A DNA stretch of 64,000 nt. It comes from Anoxynatronum sibiricum. GTDB lineage: Bacteria > Bacillota > Clostridia > Peptostreptococcales > Tindalliaceae. The notes under the pieces were generated by a model. That model did not search any database, was not told the origin of the DNA, and saw nothing but the letters and a program-made list of their open reading frames with translations. Where the stretch lies: positions 1 to 64,000 of the forward strand of contig NZ_JBCITM010000001.1 in NCBI RefSeq assembly GCF_039414295.1. The letters are read 5' to 3'. Each line of letters opens with the position of its first letter. Position 1 is the stretch's first letter. The position numbers and the translations under genes were made by a program. This document shows, piece by piece, positions 44,179-53,168 of this stretch.

Positions 44179-44225
44179 ATAACGGGTAAAATGCCTGATT
44201 GGGCATGATACCCGTTATTATTATT
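44179..44225 (+). terminator. Rho-independent terminator after the stress island
   Basis: ATAACGGGTA (44179-44188) pairs with TACCCGTTAT (44209-44218), with an inner ATGCC/GGCAT stem, followed by a T/A-rich tail. It separates the stress genes from the cyanophycin genes. Confidence 0.7.
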
Positions 44226-44334
44226 GCTATAATACCATTTACACCTGATGGTCCTTGTCCGGTAAAGCGCTAAAGAGGGTATAATTGAACTATGCTGCTT
44301 GAAAACTGGTATTATCTTAGAAATGAGGAATAAC

Positions 44335-45264
44335 ATGGAAAACTATATCTCGGCCAATGGAAAGCCTCGGGTGATTCCCAAAGGGCTGTTGGTGGCCATC
44401 GGCGGAAATGAAGACAAAATAAACGATCAGCAGATTCTTTCTACGATCCTGTCGCTGGTCAAAAAACAAAAGAAACACATTGAAATCATTACCACGGCCA
44501 GCCGTTATTCAGAAGAAGCCGGTGAGGCCTACTTCAAGGCTTTTGCCAGAGACAGCGATCACATCGTCGGGTCAATGCATATAACCTCACGTGAACAGGC
44601 TGCTGACATTAGTTTAGTGAAACGCATCACCGCTGCTGATATTATTTTTTTCACCGGAGGGTATCAGTTGCGCATCACCAGTGTTCTGGGTGGGTCACCC
44701 ATTGAAAAAGAGTTGCTTCGCAGGTATGAACAGGAATGTTGCATCATTGCCGGAACCAGTGCAGGAGCCAGTGCCATGTCAAAAACCATGATTTACGGCG
44801 GCGAGGAGCGGGTGGCACTGCGCAAAGGCACCATCAATGTGACCACTGGGCTGGGACTCATCGACAACGCCATCATTGACACTCATTTTGTGGAGCGCGG
44901 TCGGTTCAGCCGCTTAATGCAGGTTGTCAGTACGAACTCGGGCAACACGGGGATTGGTCTCGGAGAAGATGCGGCTATTATCATAGAAAGCGGCTGTATT
45001 CTTAGAGCCATTGGAAGCGGCGTCACGGTGATTCTGGATGGCCAATATCGAAAACATACAAATATTGCTGAAATAATCGCTGACGAAGCCATCGCCATTG
45101 AAAACTTAGTCATACACACCATTGTGAATGGCTACGGGTATGACTTGTGTGAGAAAAAGTATTTAAAACCTGAGGATCTTAAATGGTTGAATCCGGTGGA
45201 GAGTGAGGAAAACACCCATGAAAATACTGGAAATGAGAGCGATACGAGGCCCCAATTATTATAG
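44335..45264 (+). CDS. cphB: Cyanophycinase
   Basis: The 309-residue S51-family serine peptidase hydrolyses cyanophycin to beta-Asp-Arg dipeptides. The nucleophile is Ser142 in AGTSAGAS. Other family marks are GLLVAIGGNEDK at the N-terminus, IFFTGGYQLRI, DTHFVERGRFSRLMQ and GIGLGEDAAIII. No signal peptide is present, so it acts on intracellular granules. ATG 44335 follows GAGG at eight bases. The end overlaps cphA by 47 bases, which ties synthesis and breakdown to one transcript. The released dipeptide would be split by IadA (6.9 kb). Confidence 0.93.
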   Translation: MENYISANGKPRVIPKGLLVAIGGNEDKINDQQILSTILSLVKKQKKHIEIITTASRYSEEAGEAYFKAFARDSDHIVGSMHITSREQAADISLVKRITAADIIFFTGGYQLRITSVLGGSPIEKELLRRYEQECCIIAGTSAGASAMSKTMIYGGEERVALRKGTINVTTGLGLIDNAIIDTHFVERGRFSRLMQVVSTNSGNTGIGLGEDAAIIIESGCILRAIGSGVTVILDGQYRKHTNIAEIIADEAIAIENLVIHTIVNGYGYDLCEKKYLKPEDLKWLNPVESEENTHENTGNESDTRPQLL

Positions 45265-47818
45265 CAGGCATCCTGTTATTTTGATGCAACTGGACATTGA
45301 GGGGCTTGAAACAAAACCAACAGACATGATTCCTGGGTTCAAGGATAATATAGCCCGGATGATGCCCAGTCTTCAGGAGCATAAATGCTCTCCCGGAAAG
45401 GTCGGGGGGTTTTATGAGCGACTGGTGAGGGGCACCTGGGCCGGTCATGTTGTGGAGCATGTGGCCTTGGAACTGCAATGCCTTGCCGGGCATGAAGTGG
45501 CGTTTGGAAAAACCTTTGACACGAATGAAACCGGCATTTACAACCTGGTTTATCGATATCTGGATTACAAGACCGGCCTCAGGGCAGGCGAAATGGCCGT
45601 TGAACTGGTGGAAAAACTCTTTCGGGGAGTCACCACAGATGTACAACCCCTGATCATTGAGTTAAAGCAAATCGCAGCTTCCAGTCTTTTGGGGCCTTCA
45701 ACACAGTCAATTGTCAACGAAGCCACCAGACGAGGCATATCTCATTTCCGCCTCAATGAAGATAACTATGTGCAGTTAGGCCAGGGTGTGTATCAAAGAA
45801 GAATTCAGGCTACCATGATGGATAACACCTCCGCTTTGGGAGTTGAAATTGCTGATGATAAAGAGAGCACGAAGCAACTTTTGTCATCCATGGGTATTCC
45901 TGTACCCAAAGGGCGCTCTGTTCAGACGGCCGATGAAGCAATGAAGGCAGTAGAAGACATAGGGTTCCCGGTGGTGGTCAAACCATTAATCGGAAATCAC
46001 GGGCGGGGCATTACCGTGAATGTGACCAATGCAGCAGAATTGTTGGTTGCTTATGGCATCGCAGGCGAAGTCTGTGAAACGGTTCTGGTGGAAAAATACC
46101 TGGAGGGGTTTGATTTTCGGATTCTTGTCATTGATGGAAAATTTGTGGCAGCAGCCCTTCGGGAGCCGGCCTATGTGATCGGAAACGGAAAAAACACCAT
46201 TCGGCAGCTGATTGATGAAGTGAATAAAGATCCTAATCGGGGGATTGGTCACGAAAGAAACCTGACCCGCATTACGGCCGATTCCATGACGGAGCGATTA
46301 CTGGCTGTTAAGCAGCTTACCCTGGAGAGCATTCTGGCAGAGGGTGAAAAAAGATATGTGAAGTCAACGGCAAATCTCAGCGCCGGCGGTACGGCCCTTG
46401 ATGTCACGGATCATGTGCATCCCCTGAATCAGTTGATGGCCCAGCGGATCTCACAGATCATCGGATTGAATGTCATTGGCATAGACATCATTGCCGATTC
46501 ACTGGAAAAACCCCTTCACAACGATTCCTCCGGTGTTGTTGAAGTCAATGCGGCACCCGGGTTCAGAATGCACTTGAACCCCACCAGAGGAACACCGCGA
46601 GATATTTCCGCCCACATTGTGGACATGCTGTTTCCTCCGGGAACACCCCATGCAGTTCCCATTGTTGCCGTTACAGGAACAAACGGTAAAACTACCACTA
46701 CCCGGCTGATTTCCCACATTTTGGGCCTCAACGGCAGTACCGTGGGCATGACCTCCACAGATGCGGTGATCATTGATAACATTCCCATTTTGACAGGCGA
46801 TTACAGTGGTCCGGAGGGTGCCCGAAAAGTGATGATGGACGCCACCATTGATCTTGCCGTGCTTGAAGTGGCCAGAGGCGGCATTCTTCGCCGTGGGCTT
46901 GGTTATACTGAAAGTGACGTGGGCGTTCTGCTCAACATTTCTTCCGACCATTTGGGTGAAGGCGGCATTGACACCCTGGAAGATCTGACCAGGTTAAAAT
47001 CAACAGTGACAGAAGCCGTGAAACCAACGGGCCATGCAGTTTTCAATGCCGATGATCCGCGGGTGCTTTCCTGTCTGGAGAAAACAAAAGGACATCCCAT
47101 TTTGTTTTCAAGAGATCCGGAACATCCGGCTCTTAAGACGAACTATGATGGAGGAAACCTGAATGTGACTGTTAAAGAAGGAAACTTTATCATCCAGAAA
47201 AAAGGATGGATGTCAACCGTGGCCAGTGTCGTTGAAATTCCCATCACCTTTGACGGAAACGCCGGGTTTAACATTGAGAATGTGATGGCAGCCATAGCCG
47301 CCACAGCAGCCTTGGGGTTGAATGAAGTTCAGATCAGGGCAGGATTGGTGAGTTTCAGCCCTTCCATTGGCCAGTCACCTGGAAGAATGAATGTCATTGA
47401 TATGGGTGAGTTCAAAGTGGTGGTGGATTATGGTCATAATATTGGAGCCATTAACGCCACCGGTGACTTTATCAAAGGCTTGATGCCGGGTAGAAAAATT
47501 CGCATGGCTTCTGGCGTTGGAAACCGAAGACAGGAAGACATTCTGGCATTTGGGCGTGCCCTTGCAATGTACTACGATCATATTGTGCTTTGCGATTCAG
47601 ACCCAAGGGGAAGAACCGTCGGCGAAACGGCCCAAATTGTGAATGAGGGGCTATTAGAAGGCGGCTTCACACCGGAGATGGTCACCCTGGTCACTGATGA
47701 AAAGGAGGCCACCAAAGTATCATTGGAGATGGCAAAGCCAGGAGACCTGGTGGTACTGCAGGCAGATAACATTGCCCAGGTGATTAAAGACGTACTGGCG
47801 CATAAGGCAAAGCTGTAA
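45218..47818 (+). CDS. cphA: Cyanophycin synthetase
   Basis: The 866-residue enzyme builds the aspartate-arginine polymer cyanophycin using ATP. Its domains run in the expected order: an N-terminal domain (about 1-160), an ATP-grasp domain (about 220-475, with FPVVVKPLIGNHGRGI and VNAAPGFRMH), and a Mur-ligase-like domain (about 485-866) with P-loop VTGTNGKTTTTRL (Lys491) and DYGHN. Length is normal for CphA1. ATG 45218 has GAGG nine bases upstream, inside the end of cphB. It is cytoplasmic and forms storage granules. Confidence 0.95.
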   Translation: MKILEMRAIRGPNYYSRHPVILMQLDIEGLETKPTDMIPGFKDNIARMMPSLQEHKCSPGKVGGFYERLVRGTWAGHVVEHVALELQCLAGHEVAFGKTFDTNETGIYNLVYRYLDYKTGLRAGEMAVELVEKLFRGVTTDVQPLIIELKQIAASSLLGPSTQSIVNEATRRGISHFRLNEDNYVQLGQGVYQRRIQATMMDNTSALGVEIADDKESTKQLLSSMGIPVPKGRSVQTADEAMKAVEDIGFPVVVKPLIGNHGRGITVNVTNAAELLVAYGIAGEVCETVLVEKYLEGFDFRILVIDGKFVAAALREPAYVIGNGKNTIRQLIDEVNKDPNRGIGHERNLTRITADSMTERLLAVKQLTLESILAEGEKRYVKSTANLSAGGTALDVTDHVHPLNQLMAQRISQIIGLNVIGIDIIADSLEKPLHNDSSGVVEVNAAPGFRMHLNPTRGTPRDISAHIVDMLFPPGTPHAVPIVAVTGTNGKTTTTRLISHILGLNGSTVGMTSTDAVIIDNIPILTGDYSGPEGARKVMMDATIDLAVLEVARGGILRRGLGYTESDVGVLLNISSDHLGEGGIDTLEDLTRLKSTVTEAVKPTGHAVFNADDPRVLSCLEKTKGHPILFSRDPEHPALKTNYDGGNLNVTVKEGNFIIQKKGWMSTVASVVEIPITFDGNAGFNIENVMAAIAATAALGLNEVQIRAGLVSFSPSIGQSPGRMNVIDMGEFKVVVDYGHNIGAINATGDFIKGLMPGRKIRMASGVGNRRQEDILAFGRALAMYYDHIVLCDSDPRGRTVGETAQIVNEGLLEGGFTPEMVTLVTDEKEATKVSLEMAKPGDLVVLQADNIAQVIKDVLAHKAKL

Positions 47819-47907
47819 AGACGCGGGGACGTTGACAACATGCTGGACCAGCGGACCAACACCTCATTGCTCAACAGAGAAGACTGCTGCGTGGAAGGAG
47901 AACAGCT

Positions 47908-49728
47908 ATGAACTTTGATAAACACCACCGCAAGCCTTTTTTATACTACTATATGATCGTCATGGTGTTATTGCTGCTATTTAACATGTTTATCTACCCG
48001 AATCTCTCGAAGGAAGAAATCACTGAGGTGGACTACGGCACCTTCCTGAGGGAGGTGGACAGCGGCGCAGTGATTAGCGTTGAAGTGAAGGAGAAGGAGA
48101 TCGGATTCGTTACCGTGGATACTGAGGGGAATGAAACCCTCTTTATCACCGGCCGCATGGAAGATCCCCAGCTGGCGGAACGTTTGTACCAGGCTGATAT
48201 TAAACGGTTTGAGGAAGTGATTCCCAAAGAAACGTCCCCTTTGATGACGATGCTGTTTTCCTGGGTGATCCCCCTGGTGATTTTCATCGCTCTGGGGCAG
48301 TTTCTCATCAGGCGGATGCAATCCAAAACCGGGATTGGAAATGCCATGAGTTTCGGAAAAAGCAACGCGAAAGTGTATGTGGAGGCCCAGACGGGGAAGT
48401 CTTTTGAAGATGTGGCAGGGCAGGATGAAGCCAAGGAAGCTCTTCAGGAAATCGTTGATTACCTTCATAACACTCAAAAGTACACAGAGGTGGGGGCTGT
48501 GGTGCCCAAGGGTGCCCTGCTGGTAGGCCCTCCGGGAACGGGAAAAACCCTGCTGGCAAAAGCCGTTGCCGGGGAAGCCAAAGTGCCCTTTTTTTCCATT
48601 TCTGGGTCGGAATTTGTGGAAATGTTTGTGGGTATGGGCGCCGCCCGTGTCAGAGATTTATTCAAGCAAGCCCAGGAAAAGGCCCCCTGCATTGTGTTTA
48701 TTGATGAAATTGACACTATTGGCAAGAGTCGTTCAGTTGGAGGACCCGGTGGAAATGATGAACGGGAACAGACATTGAACCAGCTCCTCAGTGAAATGGA
48801 TGGTTTTGATGCAGATAAGGGAGTCATCATTCTGGCTGCCACCAACCGGCCGGAAACCCTGGATAAAGCCTTGCTGCGGCCAGGCCGCTTTGACCGGCGC
48901 ATTCCTGTGGAGCTGCCGGATCTGGCTGGCCGGGAAGCGATTTTAGTCGTCCATGCTCAAAAGGTGAAACTGGGAACTGATGTGGACTTCAACACCATCG
49001 CCCGGGCCACCTCCGGTGCCTCTGGAGCAGATCTGGCCAATATGATTAACGAGGCTGCCCTGCGTGCTGTGAAAATGGGGCGCAAAACCATCCTCCAGAG
49101 CGACCTGGAAGAATCTGTGGAAGTGGTCATTGCTGGTTACCAGCGGAAAAATGCCGTCATCCAACCCAAAGACAAGTGTATCATCGCATACCATGAAATC
49201 GGTCATGCTTTGGTGACAGCCAAATTGGGCCATTCAGCCCCTGTTCACAAAATCACCATTGTGCCCCGCACCTCCGGCACTTTAGGATATACCATGCAGG
49301 TGGACGCTACAGAACAGCTGCTGCTGTCCAAAGACCAGGCACTGGATAAGATCACGACTTTCATGGGAGGCCGTGCAGCGGAAGAGCTGATTTTTAACTC
49401 CATCACCTCCGGTGCCTCCAACGATATTGCTCAGGCAACCAAAATTGCCCGGGCCATGGTGACCAAATATGGCATGAGCGACGTGTTTGACATGATGGGT
49501 CTTGAAACTACCACCAACGTGTATCTGGGGGGAGACAGCACGCTCACAGTGTCCGATGAAACGGCTGCAAAAATAGACGCAGAAGTGCTGCGGATCATCA
49601 AAACCTGTCACCAAAAAGCCAACCAGATTCTGGCAGACAACCGGGAGAAACTGGAAGCATTAACCAAGCACCTGCTGGAAAAAGAAACCATTACAGGGGA
49701 AGAGTTTATGGAGCTAATGGGACAGTAA
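47908..49728 (+). CDS. ftsH: FtsH-type ATP-dependent membrane zinc protease
   Basis: The 606-residue protein has two N-terminal helices (about 12-29 and 108-130) around an external domain. An AAA+ module follows (Walker A GPPGTGKT 207-214, Walker B IVFIDEID, second-region GGNDEREQTLNQLL), then an M41 protease with HEIGH (His429, Glu430, His433). FtsH degrades membrane and regulatory proteins. The catalytic motif is HEIGH where HEAGH is usual, and the location next to cyanophycin genes is not the classical hpt-ftsH locus. It may therefore be a second copy. ATG 47908 follows GGAAGGAG. Confidence 0.92.
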   Translation: MNFDKHHRKPFLYYYMIVMVLLLLFNMFIYPNLSKEEITEVDYGTFLREVDSGAVISVEVKEKEIGFVTVDTEGNETLFITGRMEDPQLAERLYQADIKRFEEVIPKETSPLMTMLFSWVIPLVIFIALGQFLIRRMQSKTGIGNAMSFGKSNAKVYVEAQTGKSFEDVAGQDEAKEALQEIVDYLHNTQKYTEVGAVVPKGALLVGPPGTGKTLLAKAVAGEAKVPFFSISGSEFVEMFVGMGAARVRDLFKQAQEKAPCIVFIDEIDTIGKSRSVGGPGGNDEREQTLNQLLSEMDGFDADKGVIILAATNRPETLDKALLRPGRFDRRIPVELPDLAGREAILVVHAQKVKLGTDVDFNTIARATSGASGADLANMINEAALRAVKMGRKTILQSDLEESVEVVIAGYQRKNAVIQPKDKCIIAYHEIGHALVTAKLGHSAPVHKITIVPRTSGTLGYTMQVDATEQLLLSKDQALDKITTFMGGRAAEELIFNSITSGASNDIAQATKIARAMVTKYGMSDVFDMMGLETTTNVYLGGDSTLTVSDETAAKIDAEVLRIIKTCHQKANQILADNREKLEALTKHLLEKETITGEEFMELMGQ

Positions 49729-49798
49729 TTTTCATTATAAAGATTTCAAGAGCAATGTTAAAGGCAATGGTGATTGGAGAATGGAAGGAGAAAAGGCA

Positions 49799-50203
49799 AT
49801 GCGTAAAATGTTCTTGTTTTTGGCGCTGTTGATTGGCATATTAATAGCGGTCATTGCGATCATCAATCAGGAAGTTGTTACGGTGAACTACCTTTTGGGG
49901 ACTGTCAGTCTCACGCTGTTTATGCTGATCCTGGTTTCTGCCGCTGCAGGGGCAGTATTAATGGGCTTTCTGGGCATCTTTCGCAGCATCCATAACTATG
50001 TCAATTCGCAGGGAGATCGCGGGTACAAAAAAGAGCTGGAGCGACGCATCAAACTTCTGGAGAGTGAGAAGGAAAAGTTGGAGGCTGAGCTGAACAAGCA
50101 GCAGAAAGAACGCGAACATGCCGCTGCGAAAGCATATGGTGACTTGGAGAATGAGAAGAAAAAACTGGAAGATGAATTGGCCAATAACAGAAACAAGGTG
50201 TAG
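49799..50203 (+). CDS. LapA-domain (DUF1049) small membrane protein
   Basis: From ATG 49799 (GGAAGGAG upstream) the 134-residue protein has two helices (about 5-25 and 38-62) of the LapA/YciS type (INQEVVTVNYLLGTVSL between them). A long charged coiled-coil tail (about 75-134) is rich in Glu, Lys and Gln. It probably sits in the inner membrane with the coil in the cytoplasm. It lies 70 bases after ftsH and may be a partner, by analogy with LapB-FtsH links in proteobacteria. That link is inference. Confidence 0.8.
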   Translation: MRKMFLFLALLIGILIAVIAIINQEVVTVNYLLGTVSLTLFMLILVSAAAGAVLMGFLGIFRSIHNYVNSQGDRGYKKELERRIKLLESEKEKLEAELNKQQKEREHAAAKAYGDLENEKKKLEDELANNRNKV

Positions 50204-50353
50204 TGTGTACGGTGACTGTCAGCATATAAACAGTTGGGAAATACTGATGCTTCTACCATCGGCGTGGATAGGGGCTTGAAGGATGACCAAACGGGGTAAA
50301 TGCTTTTGAATTGAAGAACGCTGGGAAGAAAACCCGAAGGAGGTAATCTGACA

Positions 50354-50512
50354 ATGTCGCTATCGGTTCAGATACGTGATGCCACATCAGCAGATCAGGC
50401 GTTTTTAAGAATCATGTTTTATGTGGCTGTACATTCAATGGGTTTTGCCATTGTATCAGAAAACCGGGAAGATTATGTGATGGTGAAGAAGCTGTCCATG
50501 GTTGATGGGTGA
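50354..50512 (+). pseudogene. GNAT acetyltransferase remnant with internal deletion
   Basis: ATG 50354 (GAAGGAGG upstream) opens a 52-codon frame whose first 25 residues (VQIRDATSADQAFLRIMFY) look like a GNAT N-terminus. Its tail (GFAIVSENREDYVMVKKL) looks like the last strand of the same fold, with the acetyl-CoA core missing. An in-frame deletion of about 100 codons explains this. A similar tail fragment lies at 11834-11868. The flanking parts of the 396-base gap hold no other gene. Confidence 0.6.
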
Positions 50513-50599
50513 GCTTGATCGAATGGGTGGTGCGGTACTGATGAACAGCAAAAGTGTATGCGGCACAGGGGATAATGGGAAAGGTCAGGGAGGCACCGA

Positions 50600-51406
50600 A
50601 TGAGTCGATTCACTAAGCTTACAGCTGATGAAAGACTATTAGGGAATATTGTGCGGCACTACTGGTCGGTAACCACCAGCGTTGGTCATGGGGAAGGGAT
50701 TCTCATGCCCATGGACCATGTGGACCTGATTGTGGCGCCACCCGGCACCTTTGAATATCACTTGGATAATCGGGTCATCGTGCCCGGGGATCCGCATGTT
50801 CATGGAATGCGTCTTCGCAGCGTGCAGGTCAAAGTTCTTAAGGAAGCTCAGGTGTGGGGCGTCAGCTTTCATCCCTGGGGATTTCATCTTCTTTTCAATG
50901 TGGAAATGAACAGGCTGTCTGATGGCATTCATTCACTCCAACAGTTCTCCCCTGATCTCAGCAGAGAGATTGCTGAAATTCATGGGGGCGGCAGCCAGCT
51001 GGATCAACAGGTGGCTAACAAGCTGGATTACCTGATACAATCATTTGCGTTAGGATCAGAAGCATCTATGCAATTCATTCCCATTCTCCGTTCTTTTGCT
51101 GAGAATAAACCAGATAATATCAGGTATTTTAGCAAAGATGCGGGAATATCCACGCGTCATTTGGAACGGTTATTTCTTCGCTGTGTCGGTGTCAGTCCAA
51201 AAGCTTTTTTGCAGATTCTGCGGTTTGAAGACTCGACAAGAGAAATGATCTATGGGAGCGGTCAAATGGATCTGACTGAAATTGGTTTTGCCAGTGGGTT
51301 CTATGACCAGTCTCACTTTATCAGGCAGTATAAAAAATACACTGACTACACACCAGGCATGCTGCGCACCAATGATCCAACGGTTAAGTTTAAGCTGTTA
51401 AAGTGA
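50600..51406 (+). CDS. AraC-family transcriptional regulator
   Basis: The 268-residue protein has an N-terminal cupin-like region of the DUF6597 type (about 10-120, with VDLIVAPPGTFEYHL) and a C-terminal double helix-turn-helix (about 165-265: GISTRHLERLFLRCVGVSPKAF and LTEIGFASGFYDQSHFIRQYKKY). The effector is unknown. ATG 50600 follows AGGGAGGCACCGA. The 3' end (51316-51420) is duplicated as a fragment at 52346-52449. It is convergent with the flavin-oxidase-like gene, a possible target or former partner. Confidence 0.9.
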   Translation: MSRFTKLTADERLLGNIVRHYWSVTTSVGHGEGILMPMDHVDLIVAPPGTFEYHLDNRVIVPGDPHVHGMRLRSVQVKVLKEAQVWGVSFHPWGFHLLFNVEMNRLSDGIHSLQQFSPDLSREIAEIHGGGSQLDQQVANKLDYLIQSFALGSEASMQFIPILRSFAENKPDNIRYFSKDAGISTRHLERLFLRCVGVSPKAFLQILRFEDSTREMIYGSGQMDLTEIGFASGFYDQSHFIRQYKKYTDYTPGMLRTNDPTVKFKLLK

Positions 51407-51445
51407 AGGAACCACATGGTGAAGATTAAGTGATGGTGGCGGAGT

Positions 51446-51871
51446 TTACAATGACCAGTTGGAGACTTGGTCTTGGATATTGGCGATACTGCCGTGTTGA
51501 ATGTGGACAGTTACCACCGAAATGTGTTCCCCCATGATAAAGGGTTCCATGCCCGGGTGCCGTTGGAGATGGGCTTGTCGGTAAAAATTATCCTGAGTTG
51601 GATCCGCCACATGGGCTTTTCCGTATACGGTGCAACTGACCGGTGGACGGTTGGTATCCGATAAATGGGTAAAGAGCAATGCCACATGAGGGTTATGGTT
51701 CATGTATGACATTTTAGTGGTGTCGACACGGGTGGTGAGAATGATCACATTTTTTTCAGGCAGGTACGTGAAATTCATGAGGCTTACATGAGGGTGGTCC
51801 TGGTGGCTGGTGGATAGAAAACAGAGTTTTTCATTTTTTAGCAAGGTAAGTAGTTTTACAGGAATGGTCAT
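51446..51871 (-). CDS. Pyridoxamine 5'-phosphate oxidase-like flavin-binding protein
   Basis: The 141-residue split-barrel protein begins LLKNEKLCFLSTSHQDHPHVSLMNFTYL and contains TTKMSYMNHNPHVALLF, both typical of the small PNPOx-like FMN or F420-binding family. It probably reduces or binds a small molecule with FMN in the cytoplasm; the substrate is unknown. ATG 51871 follows GGAGACGATC on the minus strand. Its stop lies 40 bases from the AraC stop. Confidence 0.82.
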   Translation of the reverse strand: MTIPVKLLTLLKNEKLCFLSTSHQDHPHVSLMNFTYLPEKNVIILTTRVDTTKMSYMNHNPHVALLFTHLSDTNRPPVSCTVYGKAHVADPTQDNFYRQAHLQRHPGMEPFIMGEHISVVTVHIQHGSIANIQDQVSNWSL

Positions 51872-52114
51872 GGGATCGTCTCCTCTGTGAAAGATTGTCG
51901 ATGTCTATAATGATTGCACTCCAGAAGATGATGTTGCCGTTAATGGGCAGCATCATCTTCCATTCATTGTTGAAAACAGTATACCACTTTTCGGGATGAT
52001 GGAATGGTTCTTTTCCAGGATCTCTCTGACCAGGTGTCTTTTACCGGCAAGTGTACTGGAACTGGAGACATTCTTTTCAGACAGGGATGATCCGCTGTCT
52101 TCTTTGTCAGAAGT

Positions 52115-52285
52115 CACCATGATCGGCACCATTTTACTCTATGACGGCACCAACGGGGCCCTTATCTGTGTCATGGATGGGAGCCTGATCACGGGCATTC
52201 GAACAGGTGCCATGCGTATGTGGATGATGATAAGATCATGGAGAGTGTTGGGAAAACGGCAACCATAGTGGCAACCTGCAGCAGT
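52115..52285 (+). pseudogene. Fused remnant of cyclodeaminase-family and MocR genes
   Basis: Bases 52115-52210 match the ornithine-cyclodeaminase-family gene (22905-23000) with about five differences. They are joined directly to 52211-52285, which matches the last ~75 bases of the MocR gene (25066-25141) at lower identity. The ~2 kb between those points is missing. This is what remains of a second copy of the 22-25 kb operon after a large internal deletion. The preceding 51872-52114 holds nothing I can assign. Confidence 0.75.
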
Positions 52286-52345
52286 GTATTCATGTCTGTC
52301 GAATGACGCTCATGGAACCTGCATAGACAATCTGAAGTGCTCTAT

Positions 52346-52449
52346 TATATCAGGCAGCTTAAAAAATACGCTGATTACATGCCAGGCATGCAGTGCTCCA
52401 ATGATCCAACGGATATGCTTAATCTGTTATAAGTGAAAGAACCATATGA
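52346..52449 (+). pseudogene. AraC-regulator 3'-end remnant
   Basis: This stretch matches the end of the AraC gene and its downstream flank (51316-51420) with scattered changes. It includes TATCAGGCAG, the TTAAAAAATAC helix segment, CCAGGCATG and AATGATCCAACGG. It lacks a start and any upstream domain. With the neighbouring remnant it shows duplication and decay in this region. Confidence 0.7.
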
Positions 52450-52546
52450 TTAAAATGTGATGTGTGAAAGCCTGTCGCTTTTATACAATTTTCATCGTTC
52501 TGATTCCTTTATGCTTGAACTAAGAAAAGCCAAAGGAGGAAATGTG

Positions 52547-52867
52547 ATGAAAGAAGGTTGCGTGGAAGTTGTCAGGTTTGATTTACTGCAGGGGACTGAA
52601 AAGAAGAAAGCACTGGAAGGGTTTCAAATACTGGATGTTTTCTACCGATCCCAGGAGGGATATGGAGGTATGAGCGCGGCTCAGGCAGATGAGAGCGCCT
52701 GGATCCTCATGCTGCATTGGCGATCAAAGGAAGATGAAAAACTGGCCAGCGGGCGCATGATGGCAAGTCAAGACACCATTGGGTTTAAACAGCTGGTGAT
52801 TCCCCAAACAGTTGAAAAAAAGATCTATACAGGATATTTTTCGGACGCAGTTGATCATCGCAAATAG
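52547..52867 (+). CDS. Antibiotic-biosynthesis-monooxygenase-like (ABM) domain protein
   Basis: The 106-residue alpha/beta protein has the dimeric ferredoxin-like ABM layout, with a strand near the start (VEVVRFDLLQG), a helix, and WILMLHWRSKEDEKLA as the central conserved strand-loop. Relatives degrade heme or oxidise small quinone-like molecules. No decisive catalytic residue is seen. ATG 52547 follows AAAGGAGG; a longer reading from 52457 runs through remnant DNA and is unlikely. Confidence 0.65.
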   Translation: MKEGCVEVVRFDLLQGTEKKKALEGFQILDVFYRSQEGYGGMSAAQADESAWILMLHWRSKEDEKLASGRMMASQDTIGFKQLVIPQTVEKKIYTGYFSDAVDHRK

Positions 52868-52990
52868 CAACAGGTGAATATGTTAAAGCACCCCCTGCAG
52901 TTCAGACGAGCGGGGGGTGAATCATTTTGCAGCTGCCGTAAAAAGTGTTCGTGAGATGGAACCGTGAAATAGAAAAATAATCTGCTTTAA

Positions 52991-53031
52991 TTGTTAAATA
53001 ATTGACAAAATAAAATACTGTCTGATATAAT
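52991..53031 (+). promoter_or_regulatory. Rex operator overlapping a strong sigma-A promoter
   Basis: TTGTTAAATAATTGACAA (52991-53008) matches the Rex consensus TTGTTAA-N4-TTAACAA with one mismatch. It overlaps the -35 box TTGACA (53002-53007) of a promoter with TATAAT at 53026-53031 (18-base spacer). Rex would block this promoter when NADH/NAD+ is low. It drives the ECF S-component gene. The leader up to 53168 also holds a GAGCA/TGCTC hairpin near 53102. Confidence 0.85.
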
Positions 53032-53168
53032 CATTTTACATAATCAGGTTGATAAACGTGAATTTGAAAAGTAATAGAGCATCCGTGTATACTAATACTG
53101 ACGAGCAGTTTTTTGCTCAATTGGAGTAAGCTTTGGAAACCTAAAAGAGAAAGGGTTGGTGAACGAAC

